Shown: positions 7,792-16,325 of the stretch, in pieces
Numbering within the stretch: position 1 is the stretch's first letter
How the letters are laid out: the number at the start of each line of letters is the position of its first letter
DNA from: an uncultured Muribaculaceae bacterium
GTDB taxonomy: Bacteria; Bacteroidota; Bacteroidia; Bacteroidales; Muribaculaceae
NCBI GenBank assembly: GCA_934675575.1
Contig: CAKUQQ010000021.1
Span: 1-23,987 of the forward strand
Direction of reading: 5' to 3'
DNA: 23,987 nucleotides
Program-made: the position numbers and the translations under genes
Notes under the pieces: model-generated
What the model was told of the DNA's origin: nothing
Databases searched by the model: none
What the model saw: the letters and a program-made list of their open reading frames with translations, nothing else

Positions 7792-8723
7792 AGTTTTCAA
7801 TAACAATACCAGCGTATAAGTCGAAATATCTATTTGAGGCCATAGAGAGTTGTCTTGCCCAGACCTATCAGGACTTTGAGGTGATTATCGTTGATGATGC
7901 TTCGCCAGAAAACTTGAAAACTGTGGTAAATCAATTCCATGATGGGCATATCAGATATTTTCGGAATGAAAAGAATTGTGGTGCCTTAAATGTGGTAGAC
8001 AACTGGAATATTTGTCTCTCTTACGCCACAGGCGATTATATCATTTGTATGGGTGATGATGACCGTCTTCTACCTAATTGTTTGGAAGTATATGCTTCAC
8101 TGATGGAGAAATATCCTAATCTTGCTATCTATCATGGCTTAACCGAAATCATTGATGAAAATGGTAATGTGTCGAATATTCAAGAAGCTCGTCCGGAAAG
8201 GGAAGGTGTGTTTTCCATGATTAATGGAAGATTACGAAATCACAGAACACAATATATTGGTGATTGGGTGATGAGTCGTGAAAAACTGAACCAGATGCAA
8301 GGGTATGTTAATATGCCTTATGCTTGGGGAAGCGATGACTTAACAGCTTTTAAGCTTGCTTTGTATGATGGAGTGGCTAATACACAGATACCAGTCTTTC
8401 AATATCGTGTCAGTAGTTTAACTATTTCAAATAGTGGCCATTTTAGAGAAAAGGCTCGGACACAAATGAATGTCTTCGGCGAGTTGGAGAAGCTGTTGAC
8501 TTCACACCTTTCTTATGATGATGGAAAGGACGAAACATTTAGAATGTTAACTTTGAAAATAATGCCAGAAATCAAGCGTGTTAGCATACAAAAGTATATA
8601 ATGTCGGATTTGCGTTCTACAGGCTTGGTTAGCGGATTGTATTGGTGGCTGAAAAATATCCATCAATATGGCTTTTCTCGAAAAGAAGTTATAAAAACAT
8701 GGGTTAAATCTTTAAGGTTTTAG
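7788..8723 (+). CDS. Glycosyltransferase family 2
   Basis: This predicted inverting GT-A glycosyltransferase acts at the cytoplasmic face of the membrane. The 311-residue protein opens KFSITIPAYKSKYLFEAIES, followed by AQTYQDFEVIIVDDAS (residues 24-39), the standard nucleotide-sugar-binding start. The metal-binding DxD-type motif appears as GDDDR at 89-93. Donor and acceptor cannot be read from the sequence. No membrane helix is evident. The start codon overlaps the wzy stop (ATGA, 7788-7791), indicating tight translational coupling with the polymerase gene. The next gene begins 9 nt after its stop. Confidence 0.9.
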   Translation: MKFSITIPAYKSKYLFEAIESCLAQTYQDFEVIIVDDASPENLKTVVNQFHDGHIRYFRNEKNCGALNVVDNWNICLSYATGDYIICMGDDDRLLPNCLEVYASLMEKYPNLAIYHGLTEIIDENGNVSNIQEARPEREGVFSMINGRLRNHRTQYIGDWVMSREKLNQMQGYVNMPYAWGSDDLTAFKLALYDGVANTQIPVFQYRVSSLTISNSGHFREKARTQMNVFGELEKLLTSHLSYDDGKDETFRMLTLKIMPEIKRVSIQKYIMSDLRSTGLVSGLYWWLKNIHQYGFSRKEVIKTWVKSLRF

Positions 8724-8732
8724 TAAATAATA

Positions 8733-9884
8733 ATGAAAATATTAATAGTTTCTAAATGCCCCACGCATCCTACCAATGCAGGTAATCGTTGGGGTATATT
8801 GGCTCAGGCTGAGATTCTGATGAAGTTGGGCAATAAGGTGCATTTCCTGTATATCAAGGAGATGCCTTTGAAGAAAGACCCAGCTCCGTTTAGGCGTGAT
8901 TATGAGGAGACGAAGGCTTATTGGGGTAAACGTTTCCATTGCTTTGAAGTGTCGAAAATAGCAAAAATCAAAGAAAGCCTTTGGGAAAAGTTTGATAATA
9001 TTTTCCGCAATGGATATTATACGATAGACGAGCCTTATCCAAATGGCTTGACTTCTTATGCGAAAGAACTTCAAACTAAAGAACGTTTTGACATCTGTAT
9101 CATTAATTATATTTACTTGACGAAGCTTTTCACGAAAGTCGGATTCCCGAAAACGGCAATCTTTACACATGATTGCTTATCGTATAAAGACTTGATGGTG
9201 GGTGAAAAACGTCGCACGATGAATGCGCACCAAGAGGCCACAGGACTGCAACGCTGTCAGCATATCTTTGCTGTGCAAGATGAGGAGATGGCATACTTCC
9301 ATTTGCTTTCACCTCGCAGCAAGGTTTACAACATCTATAGCAAGTATGATTACCATCCTCAGAAGGTTGCGGGAAATCAAAACATCGTGTTCCTGTCGGG
9401 TGGCAACCAATATAATGTAAATGGCATTAGGTGGTTTGTTGATAAGGTCTTTCCTCATATTGTTCATCGATTCCCAGATGCTCAGCTTATCATTGGTGGT
9501 AGTATCTGTAAGGTGCTGAAAAATGTTGAAGGCATGAAAGGTGTAACATTATTTGGCTATGTTGACGACCCTGCCGACTTTTATGCTCAAGCCGATGTCG
9601 CCATCAATCCTGTCTATCAAGGCACTGGTTTGAAGATTAAGACCTTCGAGGCAATATCATACGATAAGGTGACGATAGTTCATCCTCATAGTATGGCTGG
9701 TGTGTTCCATAAAGATCAAGCTCCTCTGCTTGCTTCTGATAAGCCTGAGGATTGGGTGAAGTATCTGAAGCAGATTTGGGAGAAGCCTGGATATATCGAG
9801 TCTGTAAAAGAATATAACAAAAAATATCTTGACAAAATGAACGAGTTTGTTGTCAATGAGTATAAACGTTTTTTGAATGGCTGA
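8733..9884 (+). CDS. Glycosyltransferase, GT4-like (GT-B fold)
   Basis: The 383-residue protein has the two-domain layout of retaining GT-B enzymes. The N-terminal domain starts MKILIVSKCPTHPTNAGNRWG, with a short loop containing the acceptor-side glycine. The C-terminal domain, from about residue 218, contains FLSGGNQYNVNGIRWFVDKV, then FGYVDDPADFYAQADVAINP and GTGLKIKTFEAISYDKVTIV. The last matches the donor-binding region where an E-x7-type glutamate contacts the nucleotide sugar (here in KTFEA). Donor sugar is unknown; GDP-mannose or GDP-heptose from this locus are possible. It lies between the GT2 gene and the phase-variable acyltransferase gene, 5 nt before the latter's start. Confidence 0.88.
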   Translation: MKILIVSKCPTHPTNAGNRWGILAQAEILMKLGNKVHFLYIKEMPLKKDPAPFRRDYEETKAYWGKRFHCFEVSKIAKIKESLWEKFDNIFRNGYYTIDEPYPNGLTSYAKELQTKERFDICIINYIYLTKLFTKVGFPKTAIFTHDCLSYKDLMVGEKRRTMNAHQEATGLQRCQHIFAVQDEEMAYFHLLSPRSKVYNIYSKYDYHPQKVAGNQNIVFLSGGNQYNVNGIRWFVDKVFPHIVHRFPDAQLIIGGSICKVLKNVEGMKGVTLFGYVDDPADFYAQADVAINPVYQGTGLKIKTFEAISYDKVTIVHPHSMAGVFHKDQAPLLASDKPEDWVKYLKQIWEKPGYIESVKEYNKKYLDKMNEFVVNEYKRFLNG

Positions 9885-9889
9885 GTGCA

Positions 9890-10893
9890 ATGAAAAATTT
9901 GAGTTTCGCTCTATTTTCTCTCTACCGAGGACAATTAATGGGAATTGCCATACTGGGAGTTTGTGTGCTTCACGCTTTAGCTTGGGCAGGCGTAGAAGAA
10001 ACTTTGGCAACTAAGGTTTTGAGTCTGATAGCAAGAGTTGCTTTCACGGAAGGATTTTTGTTCCTTTCTGGATTTGGGTTGTATTACTCTTTCTGTAAGA
10101 ATGGAGACGTACACTCCTTTTATAAGAAGAGAATTCATAGAGTGCTACTGCCATATATGATAATGACTGCGCCGTTCTTTCTTTATCGTTTGATAGGTGG
10201 AAGTAATTCTTTGTCTGAAACTCTTCTGAAGAGTAGCTCCTTGTATTTCTGGTTCTTTGGCAATGATGGAATGTGGTATATATCAATGTCAATGGCGTTA
10301 TATTTTGTCTTCCCATTTGCTTACCGATTCATTTTCGAGAATCAAGAGGAACGAGAGATTCTTTCAAGAACACTTCTGTTAGTTGTTGTTAGTATCTTAG
10401 GATGTTATGCTCTGTATCTATTTGTTCCAGATTATTATGATATGGTGACAATAGGAATCTCAAAAACTCCAATCTTCTTCATCGGTATGTTGTTCGGGCA
10501 TTATGCCTTGAAGCAGAAAGCAATAACTCTTAAACAGATATTCGGGGGGGGATATTGTTATGCATAACATTCCTATTAAGGAATAAGAGTGAATTCTTCT
10601 TCCCATATTACCAGATAGCATATAGACTGTTGATGATGCCATTGGCTTGTGTAGTTTTGATGCTTATAAAAAGTGAAAAAATTGAAGCTGTGCTTTCATG
10701 GTTTGGCAAATATTCCTTGGAGATATATGTCTTGCAGATGTTGATGATAGGTATGGTTGATACAGTTTTGAAAGCTGTGGGCTTCCAATCAGATCATTAT
10801 TCTGCTTGGCTGACACTTTTGACCTTTGGAATTATCTTGGCTGTCTGTATGCCAGTGCACAAAGGGATAGATAGAATTACAAAGAATAAATAA
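9890..10893 (+). CDS. Membrane acyltransferase, split by a one-base frame break at a G8 tract
   Basis: Two adjacent frames together make one acyltransferase-3-type membrane protein. The first part (9890-10567) starts with the family signature [20 protein letters not shown] (histidine at residue 28) and runs through several helices. It ends soon after a run of eight G (10544-10551) with a stop at 10565-10567. The rest, including the characteristic [13 protein letters not shown] motif, continues in another frame to the TAA at 10891-10893. Adding one G joins them exactly into a 334-residue protein, the normal length for this family. A G7 version stops early. I therefore read this as an intact contingency gene in the OFF state rather than decay, since there is no other lesion. 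A homopolymer sequencing error is the main alternative. The likely role is O-acetylation of the glycan. Confidence 0.85.
10544..10551 (+). repeat. G8 homopolymer tract in second membrane acyltransferase gene
   Basis: Eight uninterrupted G residues start at codon 219 of the acyltransferase. At this length the product ends in YCYA-stop after the tract. With G9 (or G6) the frame continues [12 protein letters not shown] and on to the natural end. Candidate slipped-strand switch, currently OFF. Confidence 0.92.
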
Positions 10894-10934
10894 AACAACA
10901 CACATTTTTTTTACAATTAAATTTTGAGACTATT

Positions 10935-12002
10935 ATGATTATACGTAGTAAAGCACCACTCCGCCTAGGGTTGGCAGGAGGCGGTTCCGATGTTTCGCCA
11001 TATAGCGATATATATGGAGGTTTGATTTTGAATGCAACAATTAATTTGTATGCATATTGTACAATTGAAGAGACTGATGACGATCTGATAACTATCAATG
11101 CGTTTGATGCGCATTGTAACAAAAGTTATCCAATGGCTGAAAGCTTGGAGATTGATGGTGAGGCAAGTCTCATCAAGGGTGTATATAACCGTGTGGTCAA
11201 GGACTTTGGCGTGGGTGCCAAATCATTCAAGATAACCACCTATAATGATGCGCCTGCAGGCTCAGGTTTGGGTACATCCTCAACCATGGTAGTTTGCATT
11301 TTGAAATGTTTTGTGGAGTGGCTGGGCCTTCCGCTAGGTGATTATGAGATTTCACGTTTAGCTTATGAGATAGAACGTAAGGATTTAGGACTTTCTGGTG
11401 GAAAGCAAGATCAGTATGCAGCTGCTTTTGGAGGATTCAACTATATGGAGTTCCTGCAGAACGACATGGTTATTGTGAATCCGCTGAAGATCAAGCGATG
11501 GATTATCGATGAGCTGGAAGCAAGCATGCTTCTCTACTTTACTGGTAAGAGCCGTAGTAGTGCTGCTATCATTGAGGAACAGAAGTCGAATACCTCAAAG
11601 GGTGAGAATGATGCCGTGGAGGCGATGCATAAGATTAAGCAGAGTGCCAAGGACATGAAACTCGCTATTTTGAAGGGTGATATTGAAGGTTTTGCTAATA
11701 TTCTTCGTGAAGGATGGGAGAACAAGAAGAAAATGGCTAACCATATCTCTAATCCTATGATAGAAGAGGCGATGAATGTAGCTATGGCTGCTGGTGCCAA
11801 GGCTGGCAAAGTTTCTGGTGCCGGTGGTGGCGGTTTCATCATGTTCGTGGTAGAGCCTACCCGTAAGAAGGAAGTAGAACTGGCTTTAAAGAAACTCAAT
11901 GGTTTTGTGATGCCATTCCAATTCTCTGATGATGGTGCTCATGGATGGAAAATCTATCCAACAGATAATGTAACTGCATTGAATAAGGTTCAGTATAAAT
12001 AG
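10935..12002 (+). CDS. hddA: D-glycero-alpha-D-manno-heptose-7-phosphate kinase
   Basis: This GHMP-family kinase phosphorylates D-glycero-D-manno-heptose 7-phosphate at C1 to give the alpha 1,7-bisphosphate, the second step toward GDP-heptose. The 355-residue protein shows all three GHMP motifs. The N-terminal substrate motif is [17 protein letters not shown] (residues 7-23), the ATP-binding loop is [13 protein letters not shown] (107-119) and the C-terminal glycine loop is [12 protein letters not shown] (293-304). [17 protein letters not shown] at 151-167 is also typical of sugar 1-kinases in this group. A 41-nt gap with a T8 run precedes the gene, the largest break in this part of the operon. 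GmhA and the HddC-GmhB fusion follow immediately, which distinguishes it from fucokinase-type relatives. Confidence 0.93.
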   Translation: MIIRSKAPLRLGLAGGGSDVSPYSDIYGGLILNATINLYAYCTIEETDDDLITINAFDAHCNKSYPMAESLEIDGEASLIKGVYNRVVKDFGVGAKSFKITTYNDAPAGSGLGTSSTMVVCILKCFVEWLGLPLGDYEISRLAYEIERKDLGLSGGKQDQYAAAFGGFNYMEFLQNDMVIVNPLKIKRWIIDELEASMLLYFTGKSRSSAAIIEEQKSNTSKGENDAVEAMHKIKQSAKDMKLAILKGDIEGFANILREGWENKKKMANHISNPMIEEAMNVAMAAGAKAGKVSGAGGGGFIMFVVEPTRKKEVELALKKLNGFVMPFQFSDDGAHGWKIYPTDNVTALNKVQYK

Positions 12003-12011
12003 ATAATTAAA

Positions 12012-12650
12012 ATGGAGAAACATATAGAGACTTTGATACAACGTTATCCACAGTTGGAGATTTGTAAAGATGATATATTAAAAGCTTACCAAATCCTAGA
12101 GGAAGCTTATTCGGCTGGTCGTAAGTTGCTGGTTGCCGGCAATGGAGGTTCGGCTTCTGACTCAGAACATATTGTTGGTGAGCTGATGAAGGAGTTTAAG
12201 TTGAAACGCAAGATTTATGCAGCGCAGATTGATAGGTTAATGCAGATAGATGCGGAGATGGGAACGGTGCTTGCCGACCATCTACAAGGTTCTCTTCCTG
12301 CCATCTCTTTGGTGGGAGAACCTTCATTGACTACTGCATTTATGAATGATGCCGTACCTGTTCTGATTTTTGCGCAACAGGTGAATGGTTTGGGCAGAGC
12401 AGGTGATGTCTTCTTGGGTATCTCAACTTCTGGTAACAGTAAGAATGTTCTTTATGCAGCAGTAGCGGCAAAGTCTAAGGGTTTGAAGGTGATTGGCTTG
12501 ACAGGTCAGAAAGAAAATAAGTTGGAAACCTTTGCTGATGTCTGCATCCATGTGCAAGAGACAGAGACTTATAAGATTCAGGAACTCCATCTTCCTGTAT
12601 ATCATTGCTTATGCTTAATGCTTGAAGAGAAATTCTTTGGCAATCAGTAA
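12012..12650 (+). CDS. gmhA: Phosphoheptose isomerase (sedoheptulose-7-phosphate isomerase)
   Basis: This enzyme converts sedoheptulose 7-phosphate to D-glycero-D-manno-heptose 7-phosphate, the first committed step of the heptose pathway. The 212-residue protein has a SIS fold. VAGNGGSASDSEHIVGEL at residues 41-58 is the phosphosugar-binding loop, and GISTSGNSKN at 136-145 is the second. H53, E57, Q190 and H198 have the spacing of the metal/active-site residues known in E. coli GmhA; the match is by motif position, not by alignment. It is slightly longer than E. coli GmhA, with extra sequence around residues 60-110, as seen in the S-layer/capsule type. It starts 9 nt after hddA. Confidence 0.94.
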   Translation: MEKHIETLIQRYPQLEICKDDILKAYQILEEAYSAGRKLLVAGNGGSASDSEHIVGELMKEFKLKRKIYAAQIDRLMQIDAEMGTVLADHLQGSLPAISLVGEPSLTTAFMNDAVPVLIFAQQVNGLGRAGDVFLGISTSGNSKNVLYAAVAAKSKGLKVIGLTGQKENKLETFADVCIHVQETETYKIQELHLPVYHCLCLMLEEKFFGNQ

Positions 12651-12688
12651 CTGAATATTATACACTACACATTATACATTATCAAACG

Positions 12689-13975
12689 ATGAAAGTAGTA
12701 CTTATGGCTGGCGGTAGAGGAACTCGTATCGCCGAATTATTCCCAAATATTCCTAAGCCGCTAATTCCTGTGGCTGGTATGCCTATCCTTGAAAGAGAAA
12801 TTAGATCACTCTGTGCTCAGGGATTCAAGGATCTTGTCTTGACGGTAGGCTATCTTGCTGATAAGATTATGGCTTATTTCGGAGATGGCAGTCAGCTGGG
12901 AGTAAAGATAGATTATTTTGTGGAAGAGACTCCGTTGGGCAATGCAGGAGCATTGTACCGACTAAGAGAAAAATTAGGTGACGAGCCTTTTCTTCTCCTG
13001 AATGCCGATGCTGCCTTTGATGTGGATTTCAATCGCATGGTTGCATTCCACAAGGCTCATGGTGGTCTCGTTACTCTCTTTACTCATCCTAATTCCCATC
13101 CATACGATAGTGGATTGATTATTGCGGATGAGCATGGTGCTGTAGAAAAATGGCTTGCAAAAGAAGACGAGCGTCCTCAATGGTATGAAAATCGTGTGAA
13201 CGCTGGTCTGCATGTGATAAACCCAAAGGTGTTGGACATCAGTTTTAAGAATCTTGAGATAGATGATGAAACTGGTTTCCCTATGGGAAAGGTGGACTTG
13301 GACCGTCAGATTCTCAAACCTCTATGCGGTTCCAACAAAATGTTCAGCTATGACAGTCCAGAATATGTAAAGGACATGGGTACTCCAGAGCGTTTCCACC
13401 AAGTGGAGGCTGATTATAAAAATGGTGTTGTTCAGGCAAAGAACCTCAGTAACAAGCAGAAAGCTATATTCCTAGACCGTGATGGAACTATCAATAAATA
13501 TGTAGGTTTCCTTCGTCATATCGAAGAGTTTGAATTGATAGAAGGCGTATCGGAAGCCATCAAACTGATTAATCAGAGCGGTTATCTTGCTATCGTTGTT
13601 ACTAATCAGCCAGTCATCGCAAGAGGCGAAGTTTCTTGGGAAGAGCTCAACGAGATTCACAAGAAGATGGCTACGCTCTTGGGCAAAGATGGTGCGTATG
13701 TGGATGGTATATACATCTGTCCTCACCACCCAGACAAGGGCTTTGAGGGAGAGCGACCAGAATACAAGATAGACTGTGATTGCCGCAAGCCAAAGCCAGG
13801 GCTTTTGCTTCAGGCAGCCAAAGGCTTCAACATCGATTTGTCGGAATCATATATGATAGGTGACAGTCAACGTGATGTAGAAGCAGGCGAGAATGCTGGG
13901 GTCAAGAAAAGCATCAAGGTGGAAGAGAATAAGGAGAATGGATTGTTAGAGAAGGTAAATGAGGTATTGGGATGA
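12689..13975 (+). CDS. hddC-gmhB: Fused heptose-1-phosphate guanylyltransferase and heptose-1,7-bisphosphate 7-phosphatase
   Basis: One 428-residue polypeptide carries the last two activities of GDP-D-glycero-alpha-D-manno-heptose synthesis. Residues 1 to about 245 form a nucleotidyltransferase: MAGGRGTR at 6-13, PKPLIPVAG at 22-30, LGNAGAL at 83-89 and LNADAAFD at 104-111. Residues from about 258 form a HAD phosphatase: FLDRDGT at 261-267 with both catalytic aspartates, TNQPVIARG at 305-313, KPKPG at 367-371 and GDSQRDVEAG at 391-400. The zinc site typical of GmhB is present as C344, H346, C363 and C365. A short linker (residues about 245-257, ending NLSNKQK) joins them. The order is reversed relative to the reaction sequence, because the C-terminal phosphatase acts first. 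A 38-nt AT-rich spacer precedes it and the stop overlaps the next start as ATGA. Confidence 0.93.
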   Translation: MKVVLMAGGRGTRIAELFPNIPKPLIPVAGMPILEREIRSLCAQGFKDLVLTVGYLADKIMAYFGDGSQLGVKIDYFVEETPLGNAGALYRLREKLGDEPFLLLNADAAFDVDFNRMVAFHKAHGGLVTLFTHPNSHPYDSGLIIADEHGAVEKWLAKEDERPQWYENRVNAGLHVINPKVLDISFKNLEIDDETGFPMGKVDLDRQILKPLCGSNKMFSYDSPEYVKDMGTPERFHQVEADYKNGVVQAKNLSNKQKAIFLDRDGTINKYVGFLRHIEEFELIEGVSEAIKLINQSGYLAIVVTNQPVIARGEVSWEELNEIHKKMATLLGKDGAYVDGIYICPHHPDKGFEGERPEYKIDCDCRKPKPGLLLQAAKGFNIDLSESYMIGDSQRDVEAGENAGVKKSIKVEENKENGLLEKVNEVLG

Positions 13976-15048
13976 AGAAAATTCTGTGGCTCACTGAAAG
14001 TTGGTCTTTAGATACGGACAAGGAAATTGTTCCGTATCTAAAGAAAAATAGTGGTTTTGATATAACGTGGGTCGTGGTTGCTAAAGGCGATGTTCCTTTG
14101 TTTAAGGAATATGATTTTGTTAAGCAGCCTTTCTCTATGAAAGACCCAAGGATGATTTCTTTTTATAGAAAGTTGTTGAAAGAACACCAAGCAAAGGATG
14201 CTGATTTAATTTATTCTTCCTTTCACGGTTTTCCTTTTTATTATCCAACTTTATGTTCATTTAAGTCATCTCGTCAGAAAGTTGTCCATGCTGCCCACAA
14301 TGTGAATCCTTATCCAGTTTGGCCTTTGATGCTACGACTTGCTGTAAAGATGGAATTTTTCTTGAACTCTCATTTCCAAATGTTCTCCAAGCATACGGCA
14401 CGATGGTTCAAGGAGCATTATCCAACCAAGTCGTTCTTCTATGCGCCGATGGTGGTGAAAGACTTCGGGGATGTGCAGACGGATAATTATAAGGTGAATA
14501 AGACAAAGGTGAACTTGTTGTTCTTTGGCAATGTAGTTGGCAATAAGCGACTGGACTTGTTGATTGATGCCGTGAAGGAACTACCTGTGGGGGTACAGCA
14601 GAAAGTTCATTTGAACATTTGCGGCAATTGCCGTATGGATAAGGAGGCTTTCTTGCAGCAGATAGGTGATTGCAAAAGTATTTCAACTTACTTCAAGCGC
14701 ATACCTGATGAGGAGATTCCTGAGCTGTTCACCAAGCATCAGTTCTTCATGCTTCCATACCAAGACGTAGCGCAGAGTGGTCCGCACATGATTGCTTATA
14801 ATTACAATCTGCCAGTTATAGCAAGTGATATTGATGGATTTGCAGAAAGAGTGGAAGACGGCAAGAATGGCTTCCTCTTCCATGTCAATGACAAGGAATC
14901 CTTGAAGGCGGCGATTACGAAGGCTGTGATGTTGAGTTCTGAGGAATACAAGAAGTTGAAGAAAAATCTTCAAGAGTATGTGGATGAAAACTATAGCCTT
15001 AAGGCAGTTTCGGGAAAGTATGTTGAATATTTCAAAACTATATTGTAG
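13972..15048 (+). CDS. Glycosyltransferase, GT4-like (GT-B fold)
   Basis: The 358-residue protein starts MKKILWLTESWSLDTDKEIV and has a short, less conserved acceptor domain. From about residue 178 there is a GT4-type donor domain: VNLLFFGNVVGNKRLDLLID, then a stretch with RIPDEEIPELFTKHQFFMLP, and NLPVIASDIDGFAERVEDGKNGFLF near residues 280-304. The usual catalytic E-x7-E segment is recognisable only loosely, so the donor is undecided. Translation is probably coupled to hddC-gmhB through the 4-nt overlap, which makes GDP-heptose an attractive donor by position alone; that is inference. The following gene starts 2 nt after its stop. Confidence 0.85.
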   Translation: MKKILWLTESWSLDTDKEIVPYLKKNSGFDITWVVVAKGDVPLFKEYDFVKQPFSMKDPRMISFYRKLLKEHQAKDADLIYSSFHGFPFYYPTLCSFKSSRQKVVHAAHNVNPYPVWPLMLRLAVKMEFFLNSHFQMFSKHTARWFKEHYPTKSFFYAPMVVKDFGDVQTDNYKVNKTKVNLLFFGNVVGNKRLDLLIDAVKELPVGVQQKVHLNICGNCRMDKEAFLQQIGDCKSISTYFKRIPDEEIPELFTKHQFFMLPYQDVAQSGPHMIAYNYNLPVIASDIDGFAERVEDGKNGFLFHVNDKESLKAAITKAVMLSSEEYKKLKKNLQEYVDENYSLKAVSGKYVEYFKTIL

Positions 15049-15050
15049 CT

Positions 15051-16028
15051 ATGAACATAAAAAATGCAATTAAATATGCACCCCCTGTAGTGTATTTGCG
15101 AATTCTATATTCTAAGATGTTGGAAGCAAGAATAGCAACAAAATATCTTGCAACAGCAGGAATGCGCAAAGATGCCAACAAATTGTATGTAGACTTGTTT
15201 ATTAGAACTCATGCTTTGGAGAAAGGTATGTCTATAGGTAAGGTACGATATGGATTTGGTAAACCAAAAGCAAAGAGTTTGATCAAAGATTTGCAATTAT
15301 TTCTCAATCTTGGAGGAGAAAAGGCTTTTGCTATAGAGAGTGCGTCTATTATCAGAAAATATATTGAGTTTAATGAAAATTGTGGTGCTGATATGTCAGA
15401 AATCGTTTTTTTGCTCAATGATTTTCTGAATAAAAACGCCATGTCTTGTACGGAGGAAGGCGGTATATACGTCCTTTCACACCAAGATGTAAAGACTCAG
15501 GAAAAGGCTTCTTTTGATATCTTTTCTCAATCGAGATTTTCTGTTCGTGACTTCGGGGATATTCCTATTAATAGAGAGAACATTGAAAAAGCTTTGAAGT
15601 TGTGTGAACGTACTCCTTCTGCATGTAATCGTCAAAGTCAACATATCCACATCTATTTAAATAAGGCAGATGTAGAAAAGATAGGAAAGTTGCAGATGGG
15701 ATGCAATGGCTTTTACGAAGATATGCAAGGTGCCATTCTTGTTTGTAGCGATATGAGATTTTACAATTTCCAAGAGCTTAATCAAGCTTTTGTTGATGGT
15801 GGTCTTTATGCAATGAACTTGATGTATGCGCTTCATTTTTATGATATAGCCAATATTCCATTGACCATGGCGCATAAGGAGAACTACTTGAATTATTTCA
15901 AGAAGGAAATGGGGGTGTCTGAATATGAAAGACCTGTTTTGTTGATAGGAATAGGAAGCTATAAAGATTCTTGGAAAGTCGCTCAGTCTAATAGAAAAGA
16001 TTGGCATGATTATACAGAGTGGAAATAA
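15051..16028 (+). CDS. Nitroreductase-family flavoprotein
   Basis: The 325-residue protein has an N-terminal extension of about 155 residues, then a nitroreductase-fold domain. SRFSVRDFGDIPINRENIEK (161-180) is the characteristic N-terminal helix motif that contacts FMN, and RTPSACNRQ at 187-195 is the phosphate-binding S-x-x-N/R segment. Members are cytoplasmic FMN enzymes using NAD(P)H. Proteins of this kind recur in Bacteroidales and other polysaccharide loci without a defined substrate. The extension holds a DLFIRTHALEKGMSIGKVRYGFG stretch split over residues 48-70 that I do not recognise as a known domain. Together with the FrhB-like protein it suggests a redox step on the sugar, but nothing in the sequence names the substrate. 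It lies between a GT4 and an orphan gene. Confidence 0.83.
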   Translation: MNIKNAIKYAPPVVYLRILYSKMLEARIATKYLATAGMRKDANKLYVDLFIRTHALEKGMSIGKVRYGFGKPKAKSLIKDLQLFLNLGGEKAFAIESASIIRKYIEFNENCGADMSEIVFLLNDFLNKNAMSCTEEGGIYVLSHQDVKTQEKASFDIFSQSRFSVRDFGDIPINRENIEKALKLCERTPSACNRQSQHIHIYLNKADVEKIGKLQMGCNGFYEDMQGAILVCSDMRFYNFQELNQAFVDGGLYAMNLMYALHFYDIANIPLTMAHKENYLNYFKKEMGVSEYERPVLLIGIGSYKDSWKVAQSNRKDWHDYTEWK

Positions 16029-16052
16029 AAACGATCTTTAAAAGTTTTCAAT

Positions 16053-16313
16053 ATGATTAGATTTATTCAAAGTTATGCCGTTCCAGAATCCATTGGTGAT
16101 TCAACCATTTTCAAGGCGGTTGTAAGTCATTTCAAAGATGATGTTGTGGTTGTTCCTTTCTATTCGGAAAGAGTGCGCAACCTATCAAAAAAAGAGTCTA
16201 TAAATAATACCGACTGCTATTATCTTTTGGAAAAACTTCCATCTCATCTTTTAATGCTGAAGGGAGAGAAAATCATGAAAAAGCAGAGGAAAAATAAAAA
16301 GAAGAAAAAGTAA
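16053..16313 (+). CDS. Small orphan protein with lysine-rich tail
   Basis: An 86-codon ORF sits between the nitroreductase gene (24 nt upstream) and the split acetyltransferase gene (12 nt downstream). The first half looks like folded protein (MIRFIQSYAVPESIGDSTIF, then DDVVVVPFYSE). The last 15 residues are almost all lysine, arginine and glutamine. The IGDSTIFKAVVSHF segment loosely resembles the N-terminal GD-x-x-I region of pyruvyltransferase-like proteins, so the gene may be a remnant of a longer one. I could not find the remainder in another frame. It contains an A7 run at 16187-16193. The spacing and start fit a real translated gene. Function unknown. Confidence 0.5.
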   Translation: MIRFIQSYAVPESIGDSTIFKAVVSHFKDDVVVVPFYSERVRNLSKKESINNTDCYYLLEKLPSHLLMLKGEKIMKKQRKNKKKKK

Positions 16314-16325
16314 AAAGTATACAAA

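Noticed and set aside
10905..10912. T8 run before hddA as an intrinsic terminator or promoter element
   Set aside because: There is no hairpin ahead of it and no good match to the Bacteroidales TAnnTTTG promoter box at a proper distance.
12651..12688. AT-rich spacer with repeated TATACA/CATTATAC-like words
   Set aside because: Low-complexity spacer; the words do not form regular repeat units or a stable hairpin.
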